Assembly: GCA_913048385.1 (NCBI GenBank)
Contig: CAJWVZ010000025.1
Span: 1-35,693, forward strand
Reading direction: 5' to 3'
Source of the DNA: an uncultured Gammaproteobacteria bacterium
Lineage (GTDB): Bacteria > Pseudomonadota > Gammaproteobacteria > Pseudomonadales > Pseudohongiellaceae
Length of the DNA: 35,693 nt
Shown: piece by piece, positions 1 to 9,101 of the stretch
Layout: every line of letters begins with the position of its first letter
Position numbering within the stretch: position 1 is the stretch's first letter
Notes under the pieces: model-generated
The model's database searches: none
What the model saw: the letters and a program-made list of their open reading frames with translations, nothing else
Told to the model about the DNA's origin: nothing
Position numbers and translations under genes: made by a program

Positions 1-306
1 ATTTTTTTCCCTGACCCTTGGCATAAAAAAAAGCATAACAAAAGACGGTTAATACAGGCCGATTTTATAGGTTCTATATTGCCAACACTTAAGGAGGGCG
101 GGTGCATCCACTTAGCAACTGATTGGCACCCATATGCCGAGCACATGATGGAAGTGCTCGAATCAACTGAAGGGACTTTCAACCTGATGGGACCAAGAAA
201 ATTTTCCCTTAACCCCGATAGACCACCTACAAAATTCGAAAAACGAGGGAAACTTTTAGGTCATAGCATTTACGATCTGGTTTTCACAAAAAAGACCGGC
301 ACTTAA
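1..306 (+). CDS. trmB: tRNA (guanine-N7-)-methyltransferase TrmB, C-terminal part
   Basis: The 5' end lies outside the window, and the reading frame is already open at base 1. The visible part is about the last 101 residues. TrmB uses S-adenosylmethionine to methylate G46 in the variable loop of tRNAs in the cytoplasm. The sequence shows the family signature DPWHKKKHNKRRLIQ right at the edge, followed by the GG-x(4)-ATDWxxYAEHM stretch and the PxTKFExRGxxLGHxIYDL tail, all typical of the TrmB C-terminus. Its TAA stop shares the four bases TTAA with the TAA stop of the convergent metalloprotein gene, so the two genes end on top of each other. Identification is firm. Only the missing N-terminus is unknown. 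Confidence 0.95.
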   Translation: MFFPDPWHKKKHNKRRLIQADFIGSILPTLKEGGCIHLATDWHPYAEHMMEVLESTEGTFNLMGPRKFSLNPDRPPTKFEKRGKLLGHSIYDLVFTKKTGT

Positions 307-1001
307 AACCAAAGTCGATGTTCATTCTCTTTCAGCCATAAAGCATATTCCTTTGATTTCGGGCAAATCGATTCTACCATCGCCCAAAATTTCGGAGAAT
401 GATTCATATAACGCAGATGACAGACCTCGTGACTAATCATATAGTCAATCACCCCAAGGGGAGCCAACATAATAAGCCAATTAAACTGTAACACTCCTTT
501 TGAGGTGCAATGCCCCCATTTTGTCTTTGTTTTTCTAAATTTTATATTAGTTATTTTTTCATCCAGACCTAGATGCTTAGCAATATTCATCGTTCTTAAG
601 ACCATATATGCCTTAGCCTTTTCGATTAAATAACCCTTAACTATTTCCTCAGCTTTTGCTTTATTCAGAGCGTGCCCATAAACAATGAATTGATTGCCAT
701 CAATTTTGACCTTTGACAGCCTTGACTCTCTAAACTCAATTCTTAACTCTCTTGCTCTGAGAAAAATAACTCCGCCATTTCTAAACCTTAATCGTTCAGA
801 ATCGCGTTTTTTTTCATCACGCAAACGCTTGGCAATCCAAACACGGTGACCTAGAACAAAATTATTGACTTCTTTCTTCGACGTGTACCTCGGAACTCGG
901 ACTTCAACTTTACGATGCGCAATAAAAATGCCAAGTGTTTTACGGCTCTTCCGGTAAACTTCAAACTTAACTCCATTTTCCATAAATGAAAAACTAGGCA
1001 T
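303..1001 (-). CDS. YgjP-like (SprT/WLM-type) zinc metallopeptidase-domain protein
   Basis: This is a YgjP/COG1451-family protein of unknown physiological role with a zincin-like fold. With the chosen start it has 232 residues, the usual family length. The zinc-binding HEVCH motif is at about residues 191-195, with a third histidine a few residues on (HLRYMNHSPKFW). The upstream KTKWGHCTSKG motif is also characteristic of the family. The open frame runs back to position 1310, but that would overlap the cmoA start on the other strand, and the first ~100 residues have no family resemblance. The ATG at 1001 (or 983) puts the MENGVKFEVYRKSRKTL block at the N-terminus, as in relatives. No strong ribosome binding site decides between them. 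It converges on trmB and is divergent from cmoA. Confidence 0.85.
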   Translation of the reverse strand: MPSFSFMENGVKFEVYRKSRKTLGIFIAHRKVEVRVPRYTSKKEVNNFVLGHRVWIAKRLRDEKKRDSERLRFRNGGVIFLRARELRIEFRESRLSKVKIDGNQFIVYGHALNKAKAEEIVKGYLIEKAKAYMVLRTMNIAKHLGLDEKITNIKFRKTKTKWGHCTSKGVLQFNWLIMLAPLGVIDYMISHEVCHLRYMNHSPKFWAMVESICPKSKEYALWLKENEHRLWF

Positions 1002-1248
1002 GCTGCTTTTGTCTAAACATCCATCTCTATTTGGGTCGTTTGTAACCAAGAAATTTTTCTCTAATATACGTGTCATCGGTTTACTAGCAGACGTAAATTT
1101 ACTGAAATTGCTTGCCTTTGGCAAAATACTAAATTGATTTCGGCGGTGGGTCACGCTATACGAGATCTTTCTTGGTATAGTATTAAAACCAAGCCTATAC
1201 ACTTGACGATACCGAATAATACACCCATTTAAAAAAGAAGTGGTATTC

Positions 1249-1989
1249 ATGAATAACCGCCAATCTAAAGACACCTTATTCAACACGCCCAACGAGCACA
1301 GAAGCTTCACTTTTGATGAGCAAGTGGCGACCGTTTTTGACGATATGATTAATCGATCAGTGCCTGGCTATAGCGCTATTATTGATATGGTTGGTCAGCT
1401 TGCTCACCGTTATTGCAAGAATGGAAGTATAATTTACGATCTTGGTTGTAGTCTTGGCGCAAGCAGTCTCTCCATTACTCGACATATTGAACACAACGAT
1501 TATGAAATTATTGCAATTGATAATTCTGAAGCCATGGTCTCACGGCTTAAAGCAGATCTGCAAAATCAGAAAGGTGCTACGAAGCAAATAAAAGTTAAGT
1601 TAGAAGACATAAGAGAATCAGAAATAAAGTCGGCATCAATGGTGATACTCAATTTCACTCTCCAGTTTATTAATGTAAAGGACCGGGACCAGTTGATAAA
1701 AAAAATTAGTGCGGGAATGCGACCTGGTGGCCTACTGATTATTTCAGAAAAAGTCTCTTTTACAAACATGGAGATGAATAGTCTTTTTATCGACCTTTAT
1801 CACAAATTTAAGGAAAAGCAAGGATACAGTGAACTTGAAATCAGTCAAAAAAGAGATGCATTAGAGAACGTCTTAATCCCGGAGTCTTTAGAGAAACATT
1901 ATGAACGGCTTCTAGCTGCGGACTTTGAATTGATTGAAACTTGGCTCAAGTATTTTAACTTTGCGTCAATTATCGCGTTTAAAAAATAA
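1249..1989 (+). CDS. cmoA: Carboxy-S-adenosyl-L-methionine synthase CmoA
   Basis: CmoA converts S-adenosylmethionine and prephenate into carboxy-SAM, the donor used by CmoB to make cmo5U at tRNA wobble position 34. The 246-residue protein matches the family throughout: FDEQVATVFDDMINRSVPGY near the N-terminus, the SAM-binding IYDLGCSLGASS motif, AIDNSEAM, VILNFTLQF, and the GYSELEISQKRDALENVL block. An in-frame GTG lies 9 nt upstream, but the ATG at 1249 is preceded by a purine-rich AAGAAG at suitable distance and gives the normal N-terminus (MNNRQSKDTLF). It is followed after 34 nt by cmoB, so the two very likely form an operon, which is the usual arrangement. Confidence 0.96.
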   Translation: MNNRQSKDTLFNTPNEHRSFTFDEQVATVFDDMINRSVPGYSAIIDMVGQLAHRYCKNGSIIYDLGCSLGASSLSITRHIEHNDYEIIAIDNSEAMVSRLKADLQNQKGATKQIKVKLEDIRESEIKSASMVILNFTLQFINVKDRDQLIKKISAGMRPGGLLIISEKVSFTNMEMNSLFIDLYHKFKEKQGYSELEISQKRDALENVLIPESLEKHYERLLAADFELIETWLKYFNFASIIAFKK

Positions 1990-2023
1990 CTTTAGGTCAA
2001 TTTTTTCTAATGAGCTTACTTTC

Positions 2024-2980
2024 ATGATAAACGAACGCTTTAGACATATGATCGCAGGTTCGATGTTGGAACCACTAGATTATTTATTTGACAAGAATTA
2101 CTTAAGCAGCATTAAAGAAGGAGATTTCCCAAAATGGCTGAAACTGATAAGCGCAATGCCGCAAATCGAGACAGATTTTATTGACCTCGGCGAGGAGGTT
2201 ACAATTGGGCGTGCTAGTGACGCGCCGAAAACTGTAATTTCAAAAGTTGAAAAACAGCTTAGGGGATTTATTCCTTGGAGAAAAGGCCCCTTTAGTTTAT
2301 TTGGAATACGGATTGATTCGGAATGGAAAGGCGGGTACAAGTGGCAAAGAATGGCAGATAAAATTTCGCCATTAGATGGGCGTAACGTTCTAGATGTAGG
2401 TTCTGGGAATGGATATTTTGGATACCGAATGATTGAAGCGGGGGCCAGTAATGTAATCGGACTAGAGCCACATTTGGCTTACGTCGCACAAGCATGGGCT
2501 CTGAGTCATTTTGCGCCAAGTATCAATAATTTCATCTTGCCAATTCCGCTCAACAAACTGCCGAACCCATGCCAATATTTTGATACGGTGTTTTCGATGG
2601 GGGTTCTGTATCACCAGAAATCGCCAATTGATCATCTCTTCGAGCTTCGTCAAGCTCTGAAACCTGGAGGCGAACTTGTTTTAGAAACAATTTATGTTGA
2701 TGGGCCGGACGGCTATTGCCTAACACCAAAAGAGACATATGCTCGCATGCGAAATGTTTGGTTTATACCGACAATTTTAACGATAAAAAAATGGTTGAGC
2801 CGAGCCGCGTTTTCAGATGTGCAAATAATTGATGAGTCTCCAACAACGGTACTGGAGCAAAGAGCCACCGCTTGGATGCCCTATAAATCATTACAAGACG
2901 GACTACATGATAGAAATTCAAATCTTACAAAGGAAGGGTACTTGGCTCCGAAGCGAGTAGTTATAACCGCAAGAAATTAA
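2024..2980 (+). CDS. cmoB: tRNA U34 carboxymethyltransferase CmoB
   Basis: CmoB transfers the carboxymethyl group of carboxy-SAM to 5-hydroxyuridine 34 of tRNAs, finishing cmo5U. The 318-residue protein is close to the usual ~320. Recognisable blocks are FIPWRKGPFSLFGIRIDSEW, the SAM-fold motif VLDVGSGNGYFGYRMIEAGA, DTVFSMGVLYHQKSPIDHL, GGELVLETIYVDG, YARMRNVWFIPT and the terminal EGYLAPKRVVI. The frame is open upstream into cmoA (to 1934), but that extension has no family match. The ATG at 2024 gives the expected N-terminus. It lies 34 nt after cmoA and is convergent with rpmG, with only 20 nt between the two stops. Confidence 0.95.
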   Translation: MINERFRHMIAGSMLEPLDYLFDKNYLSSIKEGDFPKWLKLISAMPQIETDFIDLGEEVTIGRASDAPKTVISKVEKQLRGFIPWRKGPFSLFGIRIDSEWKGGYKWQRMADKISPLDGRNVLDVGSGNGYFGYRMIEAGASNVIGLEPHLAYVAQAWALSHFAPSINNFILPIPLNKLPNPCQYFDTVFSMGVLYHQKSPIDHLFELRQALKPGGELVLETIYVDGPDGYCLTPKETYARMRNVWFIPTILTIKKWLSRAAFSDVQIIDESPTTVLEQRATAWMPYKSLQDGLHDRNSNLTKEGYLAPKRVVITARN

Positions 2981-3000
2981 CTATTCAAAATTGATGTTAA

Positions 3001-3156
3001 TTATTTGATCTTGGCTTCTTTATAAATTACATGTTTCCGAGCGACTGGATCAAATTTTTTGATCTCCATCTTATCGGGCATAGTACGCTTATTCTTGTCT
3101 GTCGTGTAAAAATGACCGGTATTAGCCGTAGAATTCAATCGGATTTTATCTCTCAT
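3001..3156 (-). CDS. rpmG: 50S ribosomal protein L33
   Basis: This is a 51-residue protein of the large ribosomal subunit, translated directly from the reverse strand. It begins [19 protein letters not shown], continues with [18 protein letters not shown] and ends [10 protein letters not shown], which is the L33 sequence pattern from end to end. An AAAGAG sequence precedes the ATG as ribosome binding site. It lies 25 nt downstream of rpmB on the same strand, the standard rpmB-rpmG operon. It has no zinc-binding cysteines, so it is the Cys-minus form. No clear terminator hairpin is visible in the 20 nt that separate it from cmoB. Confidence 0.96.
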   Translation of the reverse strand: MRDKIRLNSTANTGHFYTTDKNKRTMPDKMEIKKFDPVARKHVIYKEAKIK

Positions 3157-3181
3157 TTACAATCTCTTTATATTGGAAAAT

Positions 3182-3418
3182 TTAAACGCGAACGCCACTT
3201 GCGCGAACATCGGCAAGGACCTTATCTATCCCTAACTTATCAATAATACGCATGCCCTTTGTCGACAACTTCAATTTAACGAACTTATTTTCTGACTCTA
3301 CCCAGAATCTATGTGTGTGAAGATTCGGAGAAAATCGACGCTTTGTTTTATTGTTGGCGTGAGATACATTATTCCCGGTAATTGGTTTTTTTCCAGTTAC
3401 CATACAAACTTTGGACAT
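3182..3418 (-). CDS. rpmB: 50S ribosomal protein L28
   Basis: This is a 78-residue protein of the large ribosomal subunit. The N-terminus [21 protein letters not shown], the [20 protein letters not shown] segment and the terminal [16 protein letters not shown] are diagnostic of proteobacterial L28. A good ribosome binding site (AAGAGAGG) sits about 7 nt before the ATG. It is the first gene of the rpmB-rpmG pair and reads away from coaBC across a 352-nt divergent intergenic region that must hold its promoter. A TATAAA-like element at plus positions 3442-3447 (read on the minus strand) may be the -10 box, but the matching -35 is weak. Confidence 0.97.
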   Translation of the reverse strand: MSKVCMVTGKKPITGNNVSHANNKTKRRFSPNLHTHRFWVESENKFVKLKLSTKGMRIIDKLGIDKVLADVRASGVRV

Positions 3419-3770
3419 TTTACAGCCTCTCTTAACAAAATTTTATAATTCGTTTGGAAAGCACCCTTTGAATGCTTAAGTCACTTTTTAGACTCAATAT
3501 CTACAGACACGGGGTAGAGGGAAGTGAGATCATCAAAATAGCTGCGTTTTATAGCAAAAACATCATCCGAACGCAACAATTATAGAGGTTTATGAACATT
3601 AAACAAATTCTTCTTTGAGACTGTAATAATAACTCTTGATCCAATGTCTTTGTGGGGATTAGGCCGACGGTTGCCCATAGATCAATTCGACAACATTGAC
3701 TGCTAATTGCCCTTAAAGTGATGCGCTGTTAACCTAAGTCTCTGATTTTAATAGCTGAGTGAAGCACTGA
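3419..3770. other. 352-nt divergent intergenic region, rpmB / coaBC
   Basis: No convincing gene is present on either strand. It must contain the promoters for rpmB-rpmG (leftward) and for coaBC (rightward). On the minus strand, TATAAA (plus 3442-3447) with TTCAAA (plus 3467-3472), spaced 19 nt, is a weak sigma70-like candidate. On the plus strand no element pair with good spacing was found before coaBC. No strong hairpin, terminator or tRNA-like fold was seen. Confidence 0.4.
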
Positions 3771-4961
3771 ATGCTGCCCCTTGCAAATAAACGAATTATC
3801 CTCGGAATTACTGGCGGAATCGCTGCATACAAATGTGCAGAACTCACGCGTGGGTTCGTCAAAGCAGGCGCAGACGTCAAAATAGTCATGACAAAATCTG
3901 CGGAAGAATTTGTTACACCCCTCACACTTCAAGCGCTGTCGGGAAATAGAGTGCACCAGAATCTTTTAGACATAGAAGCAGAAGCCGCGATGGGACACAT
4001 TGAGCTCGCTCGTTGGGCAGACATAATAATAATCGCTCCAGCAACCGCAAATTTCATTGCTCGAGCGGCCCAAGGTAAGGCCGAAGATCTTCTTACAACA
4101 ATACTTCTGGCGACCCCATCTTTAATAGCAATAGCACCGGCGATGAACGTCGAAATGTGGACAGACAAACAAACCCAAACTAATGTAGAAATTTTGAGAA
4201 AAAGAGACGTCATAGTACTCGGGCCGTCGTCGGGGTCACAAGCCTGCGGTGATGTCGGATTGGGTCGCATGTTAGAGCCTGAATTAATCATTGATTCCGT
4301 AACACAATCGTTCCAAACAGACATTCTCACTGGGCGTAAAATACTGATAACTGGGGGTCCGACACGTGAAGCAATCGATCCTGTCAGATACATAAGTAAT
4401 CACAGCTCTGGGAAAATGGCATATGCCTTGGCGAGCGAGGCTGTTAACGCAGGAGCAGAAGTGCTGCTCGTAAGCGGACCGGTTATGGAAACAGTCCCGG
4501 AACGCGTGACTTGCTTAAAAGTGACATCAGCAGACGAAATGCTTCACCTCGTTCTGTCGCGCATGCAAGACGTCGATATTTTTATTGGTGTAGCTGCGAT
4601 AGCTGATTATCGACCAGCAAAAGAAGAAAAACAAAAAATCAAAAAACACAAAAATCAAATAGATTTAACCTTAATAAAAAATCCTGATATTATTTCTGAG
4701 GTCGCATCATTGCCTAATCGACCGTATATTGTAGGTTTCGCGGCTGAAACTGAAAACATATTAGAAAATGGCATTGAGAAATTAACCAGAAAAAATTTAG
4801 ATTTGCTGTTCGCTAATGACGCTACAGAAACTTTTGGAAGCGATGTTGTGGCCTCAACTGCAATTTTTGCAGATGCGAATTTCACCATTAAATCTGGTAA
4901 AAAATCAGCTGTTGCGCGTCACATGCTGCAAATCATAGCTAGTAAGCTTCCGGCAAATTAA
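3771..4961 (+). CDS. coaBC: Bifunctional phosphopantothenoylcysteine decarboxylase / phosphopantothenate-cysteine ligase
   Basis: CoaBC carries out two consecutive steps of coenzyme A synthesis: CTP-dependent ligation of cysteine to 4'-phosphopantothenate, then FMN-dependent decarboxylation. The 396-residue length is normal. The N-terminal CoaC domain (about 1-180) shows ILGITGGIAAYK, the catalytic His76 (GHIELARWAD), the PAMNVEMW motif with Asn126, and Cys159 in ACGDVGLGRM. The C-terminal CoaB domain (about 185-396) shows GGPTREAID, ISNHSSGKMAYALA, GVAAIADYRPA and the nucleotide-binding KIKK motif at about 289-292. The ATG at 3771 gives the expected N-terminus, although its ribosome binding site is weak. 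argB follows in the same direction. In many relatives dut or algC lies between them, and neither is here. Confidence 0.96.
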   Translation: MLPLANKRIILGITGGIAAYKCAELTRGFVKAGADVKIVMTKSAEEFVTPLTLQALSGNRVHQNLLDIEAEAAMGHIELARWADIIIIAPATANFIARAAQGKAEDLLTTILLATPSLIAIAPAMNVEMWTDKQTQTNVEILRKRDVIVLGPSSGSQACGDVGLGRMLEPELIIDSVTQSFQTDILTGRKILITGGPTREAIDPVRYISNHSSGKMAYALASEAVNAGAEVLLVSGPVMETVPERVTCLKVTSADEMLHLVLSRMQDVDIFIGVAAIADYRPAKEEKQKIKKHKNQIDLTLIKNPDIISEVASLPNRPYIVGFAAETENILENGIEKLTRKNLDLLFANDATETFGSDVVASTAIFADANFTIKSGKKSAVARHMLQIIASKLPAN

Positions 4962-5939
<978 letters not shown>

Positions 5940-5944
5940 GATTA

Positions 5945-6556
5945 ATGACAAAATCTAAAAAATTTTCTCGCAAAAATGACATTTTAGAGTCAATTGCTCG
6001 GATGCTAGAAACATTACCGGGGGGGCGCATAACTACCGCATCAATTGCTCGCGAAGTTGGCGTTTCTGAAGCCGCTCTTTATCGACACTTTCCAAGCAAA
6101 GCTAAAATGTTTGAGGGTCTTATATTATTTATCGAAGAAACTCTTTTCGTTAGAATTAATCGCATCATCGCTGAAGAAAAAAGCACTGAAATAAAATGTC
6201 AGAATATTTTGACACTAATACTTACATTCTTTGACCGAAACCCCGGCATGACTAGACTGCTAACTGGTGATGTCCTAGCAGGAGAAACGCAACGACTACG
6301 GGAGCGGATTTCTCAATTTTATAATCGCTTAGATTCCACGCTTAAACAGGTACTTCGGGAAGCACAGATCAGGGAGAATCTAGAAACTTCAATTTCACCT
6401 GCTTGTCTCAGTAGCTTACTCTTGGGAACAGTTGAGGGACGCTTAATACAGTTCGTTAGAAGCGAGTTCAAAGCATCTCCGCTCCAATATTGGGATGCGC
6501 AATGGATCTTCCTGCGTGAAAATATGATGCAATCTAAAGTCTCGGAGCTTCTATAA
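5945..6556 (+). CDS. slmA: Nucleoid occlusion factor SlmA (TetR-type)
   Basis: SlmA binds specific chromosomal sites and blocks FtsZ polymerisation over the nucleoid, coupling division to chromosome segregation. The 203-residue protein has an N-terminal TetR helix-turn-helix (about residues 27-60: GRITTASIAREVGVSEAALY then RHFPSKAKMFEGLI). The typical SlmA body follows: FIEETLFVRINRI, FFDRNPGMTRLLTGD, RLRERISQFYNRLD, LLLGTVEGRL and the C-terminal RSEFKASPLQYWDAQW. These blocks identify SlmA rather than a generic TetR repressor. It starts 5 nt after argB and is convergent with pyrE, the classical neighbour of slmA in Gammaproteobacteria. Confidence 0.95.
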   Translation: MTKSKKFSRKNDILESIARMLETLPGGRITTASIAREVGVSEAALYRHFPSKAKMFEGLILFIEETLFVRINRIIAEEKSTEIKCQNILTLILTFFDRNPGMTRLLTGDVLAGETQRLRERISQFYNRLDSTLKQVLREAQIRENLETSISPACLSSLLLGTVEGRLIQFVRSEFKASPLQYWDAQWIFLRENMMQSKVSELL

Positions 6557-6631
6557 TATTATAAATAGCGGAACTCCTTAGCGTCCGACTATTCTCCTCC
6601 ACATTAAACATATAGACACACTAAGCCCACC

Positions 6632-7279
6632 TTATACTCCGTACTGCTCTTGATAGGCCTCGATATTTTTCAGATGCTTCTGCAAGTCAGGATCGTTTGC
6701 TACAACCAGAAATTTAATAATTTCTTCTAAAGTGATAATACTTAACACCGGAACGTTAAAATCTTTTTTAATTTCTTGTATTGTCGATATACCTGAAGGA
6801 CTTTTTTCTTGTCGATCCATTGCAAAAAGCATCCCACCCAAAATAGCATCATTGTCCTTTATGATTTTCGCAGCTTCGCGGATAGCAGTTCCGGCTGTGA
6901 TTACATCATCAATTATTAATGCTTTGCCTTTAAGATCAGCTCCGACCAAGTTCCCACCCTCACCATGCGCTTTTTTTTCTTTACGATTAAAGCTATATGG
7001 CTTGTCAATTTGATGGTTTCTTGCAAGAGCTGTTGCTGTCGCAGACGCCAACGGAATACCTTTATAAGCTGGACCAAAAATAACATCGAACTCAAGACCT
7101 GAATGCATCACCATGTCTGCATAGCAATCGGCAAGAAAAGAGAGTTTTTCTCCAGTATTAAATAACCCGGCATTAAAAAAATAGGGGCTCTTTCGCCCTG
7201 ATTTAAGAACAAAATCACCAAAACACAAGATCCGATGATCAATAACATATTGAAGGAACTTTAATTGGAAACTCTCCAT
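6632..7279 (-). CDS. pyrE: Orotate phosphoribosyltransferase
   Basis: PyrE joins orotate to PRPP to form orotidine 5'-phosphate in de novo pyrimidine synthesis. The 215-residue protein has the FVLKSGRKSPYFFNAG block, VIFGPAYKGIPLA, the flexible catalytic loop FNRKEKKAHGEGG (about 97-109) and the PRPP-binding motif ALIIDDVITAGTAI (about 120-133). It lies 39 nt downstream of rph on the same strand, so an rph-pyrE operon is likely, as in Escherichia coli. There, translation-coupled attenuation at pyrE depends on a terminator between rph and pyrE. No hairpin of that kind is evident in the short gap here. Confidence 0.96.
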   Translation of the reverse strand: MESFQLKFLQYVIDHRILCFGDFVLKSGRKSPYFFNAGLFNTGEKLSFLADCYADMVMHSGLEFDVIFGPAYKGIPLASATATALARNHQIDKPYSFNRKEKKAHGEGGNLVGADLKGKALIIDDVITAGTAIREAAKIIKDNDAILGGMLFAMDRQEKSPSGISTIQEIKKDFNVPVLSIITLEEIIKFLVVANDPDLQKHLKNIEAYQEQYGV

Positions 7280-7318
7280 TTTTTTGTTTCTCTACCCAAA
7301 ATTATTAGATATAAAATA

Positions 7319-8062
7319 CTAATTACTACCCAACGCAGCTTTTTGAATTAAAGTTATTTCTGAAATACCCTGTTCTCCCAAAGAAATCATTTGGTCTAAC
7401 TGACCTTTGCTGAAATCTCCATCCTCCCCAGTTCCCTGCAATTCAATGAACCCTCCGGTTTCAGTCATTACAATATTCATATCTGTTTCTGCTGACGAAT
7501 CCTCTGCATAGTCAAGGTCGAGTACAGCGTGACCGCGATAAATGCCCACAGAAACAGCAGCAATTATTTGTTTCAACGGATTGACTTTCAGTTTACCCGA
7601 TTTCAATAAGTAATTAATGGCGTCTACTAGCGCAACACAGCTGCCCGTTATTGAAGCCGTGCGAGTGCCGCCGTCAGCCTGAATAACATCACAATCAATT
7701 TTTATAGTATTTTCACCTAAACTGTTGAGATCAATAGCTGCACGCAACGCACGTCCTATCAATCTTTGTATTTCTTGAGTTCGCCCGCTTTGCTTTCCTC
7801 TGGCAGCTTCGCGATCCATTCGGCTACCGGTGGATCGAGGCAACATTCCATACTCTGCAGTCACCCACCCTCGTCCGGAACCCCTCAAGAAATGCGGAAC
7901 CGAGGTTTCAACCGAAGCGGTGCATAAAACCTTTGTTTCCCCAGACTCTACTAGCACCGAGCCCTCTGCATGCATAGTATAGTTTCGAGTAATGCTAATG
8001 GGCCTCAGCTCATCCGCTTGACGTCCACTGGGTCTAACTAATAAGCTTTCCGTAATTTCCAT
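7319..8062 (-). CDS. rph: Ribonuclease PH
   Basis: RNase PH is a phosphorolytic 3'-5' exoribonuclease that trims tRNA 3' ends. The sequence carries the family blocks [54 protein letters not shown], the phosphate-binding [39 protein letters not shown] and [15 protein letters not shown]. It has 247 residues with the ATG at 8062. Most relatives begin at MRPSGR, so about eight N-terminal residues are extra, but the codon before RPSGR is GTT, not a start. GGAA sits upstream as a possible ribosome binding site. It is divergent from yicC, and pyrE follows on the same strand. Confidence 0.96.
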   Translation of the reverse strand: MEITESLLVRPSGRQADELRPISITRNYTMHAEGSVLVESGETKVLCTASVETSVPHFLRGSGRGWVTAEYGMLPRSTGSRMDREAARGKQSGRTQEIQRLIGRALRAAIDLNSLGENTIKIDCDVIQADGGTRTASITGSCVALVDAINYLLKSGKLKVNPLKQIIAAVSVGIYRGHAVLDLDYAEDSSAETDMNIVMTETGGFIELQGTGEDGDFSKGQLDQMISLGEQGISEITLIQKAALGSN

Positions 8063-8151
8063 TAGAATTCCAAGTTCGTGTTATTCAAGAAGCTGATTAT
8101 CTATGAATTTTTTGTTCAGAGCGAATAAAGCTTCTTTTTGACTGTCTTAAA

Positions 8152-8163
8152 TTGATTAATCAA
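8152..8163. promoter_or_regulatory. 12-bp perfect palindrome upstream of yicC
   Basis: TTGATTAATCAA is its own reverse complement and lies 28 nt before the yicC start, in the rph/yicC divergent region. A TTGACT at 8138-8143 just upstream could be a -35 box, which would put the palindrome in the spacer and -10 zone. An operator role is only a guess. AT-rich 12-bp palindromes also occur by chance. Confidence 0.2.
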
Positions 8164-8191
8164 GAAACGATTAAACCTGGGGGGGCGTAAG

Positions 8192-9058
8192 ATGACACTT
8201 AGCATGACGGCCTTTGCTCGGAAAGAAGCGAGCACCGAAAGGTATTTGCTGGTTTGGGAGATGCGGTCGGTCAATCACCGCTACCTCGAAATCAATATCC
8301 GAGTTCCGGACTCATTGAGGAGTATTGAAAACTCGATTCGAGGCGCGATCAGAAGCAACCTTACTCGTGGGAAGATTGAATGTCATCTGCGTTATCAAGT
8401 CGTTGAGCGTTCTCGCGATTCAATTAGAATCGACGCTAGACTTGTCTCACACCTTTTATCGGCCACTAAGCAAATTAAAGCTCTTTCAGAAGAGACGCCT
8501 CCCCTTGGAATGAGTGAAATTCTAAGATGGCCAGGAGTCGTCATTGATAATGACCCCGACTCGTTAACGCTCGAATCTGATGCAATTTCCTTGTTCACAA
8601 AGACTATTGATGAGCTCAAAAGCTCTCGTGCGCGAGAAGGGCAAGAGCTCAACTCCTTTATCCAAACACGTTCAAATTCAGCCCTGGAGATTGTGGCTGA
8701 AATTCGAAAATTAATGCCTCAAATTTTAACCCACGAGCGCCATGTGTTACTTGAAAAAATATCGAAATTAAATATTGATGTCGACACTTCTCGACTCGAA
8801 GCTGAGATTGTACTACTTACCCAAAAGGCCGATATAGAAGAAGAGCTAGATCGCTTAAGCTCGCATGTCAACGAAGTACAGAGGGTGCTGAACTTACGAG
8901 AGCCTAAAGGTAGGCGTTTAGATTTTCTTATGCAGGAGTTAAATAGAGAGGCTAACACTCTTTCCTCTAAGTCGATTGTTACAGAAACAACTCGATCTGC
9001 GGTTGACCTAAAAGTCTTAATAGAACAAATGCGAGAACAAATTCAAAACGTTGAGTAA
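8192..9058 (+). CDS. yicC: YicC/YloC family endoribonuclease
   Basis: YicC-family proteins are RNA-cleaving enzymes linked in E. coli to stress growth and to turnover of some small RNAs. The 288-residue protein has the N-terminal SMTAFARKEAS, EMRSVNHRYLEINIRVPDSL and RSNLTRGKIECHLRY blocks. The C-terminal domain has EELDRLSSHVNEVQRVL, GRRLDFLMQELNREANTLSS and the final LKVLIEQMREQIQNVE, all diagnostic. A run of seven Gs (GGGGGGG) 6 nt before the ATG provides a strong ribosome binding site. In many Gammaproteobacteria yicC is next to gmk. Here two unrelated genes separate them. Confidence 0.94.
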   Translation: MTLSMTAFARKEASTERYLLVWEMRSVNHRYLEINIRVPDSLRSIENSIRGAIRSNLTRGKIECHLRYQVVERSRDSIRIDARLVSHLLSATKQIKALSEETPPLGMSEILRWPGVVIDNDPDSLTLESDAISLFTKTIDELKSSRAREGQELNSFIQTRSNSALEIVAEIRKLMPQILTHERHVLLEKISKLNIDVDTSRLEAEIVLLTQKADIEEELDRLSSHVNEVQRVLNLREPKGRRLDFLMQELNREANTLSSKSIVTETTRSAVDLKVLIEQMREQIQNVE

Positions 9059-9101
9059 GAGATAAGGTTGCATCAAAAATATTATAAGGTACCTAAAAAT
9101 T

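Noticed and set aside
1171..1193. Inverted repeat CTTGGT...ACCAAG upstream of cmoA
   Set aside because: Six-bp arms with an 11-nt gap in an AT-rich region are too weak to call an operator or terminator.
1002..1310. N-terminal extension of the YgjP-like protein up to position 1310
   Set aside because: The extra ~100 residues have no family resemblance and would overlap the divergent cmoA start, so an internal start was chosen.
3929..4393. 154-codon open frame on the minus strand inside coaBC
   Set aside because: It lies wholly opposite a well-supported gene and shows no recognisable family. It is a shadow frame.
7280..7318. pyrE attenuator between rph and pyrE
   Set aside because: The E. 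coli-type terminator/attenuator is expected here, but the 39-nt gap has no GC-rich hairpin with a U-run.
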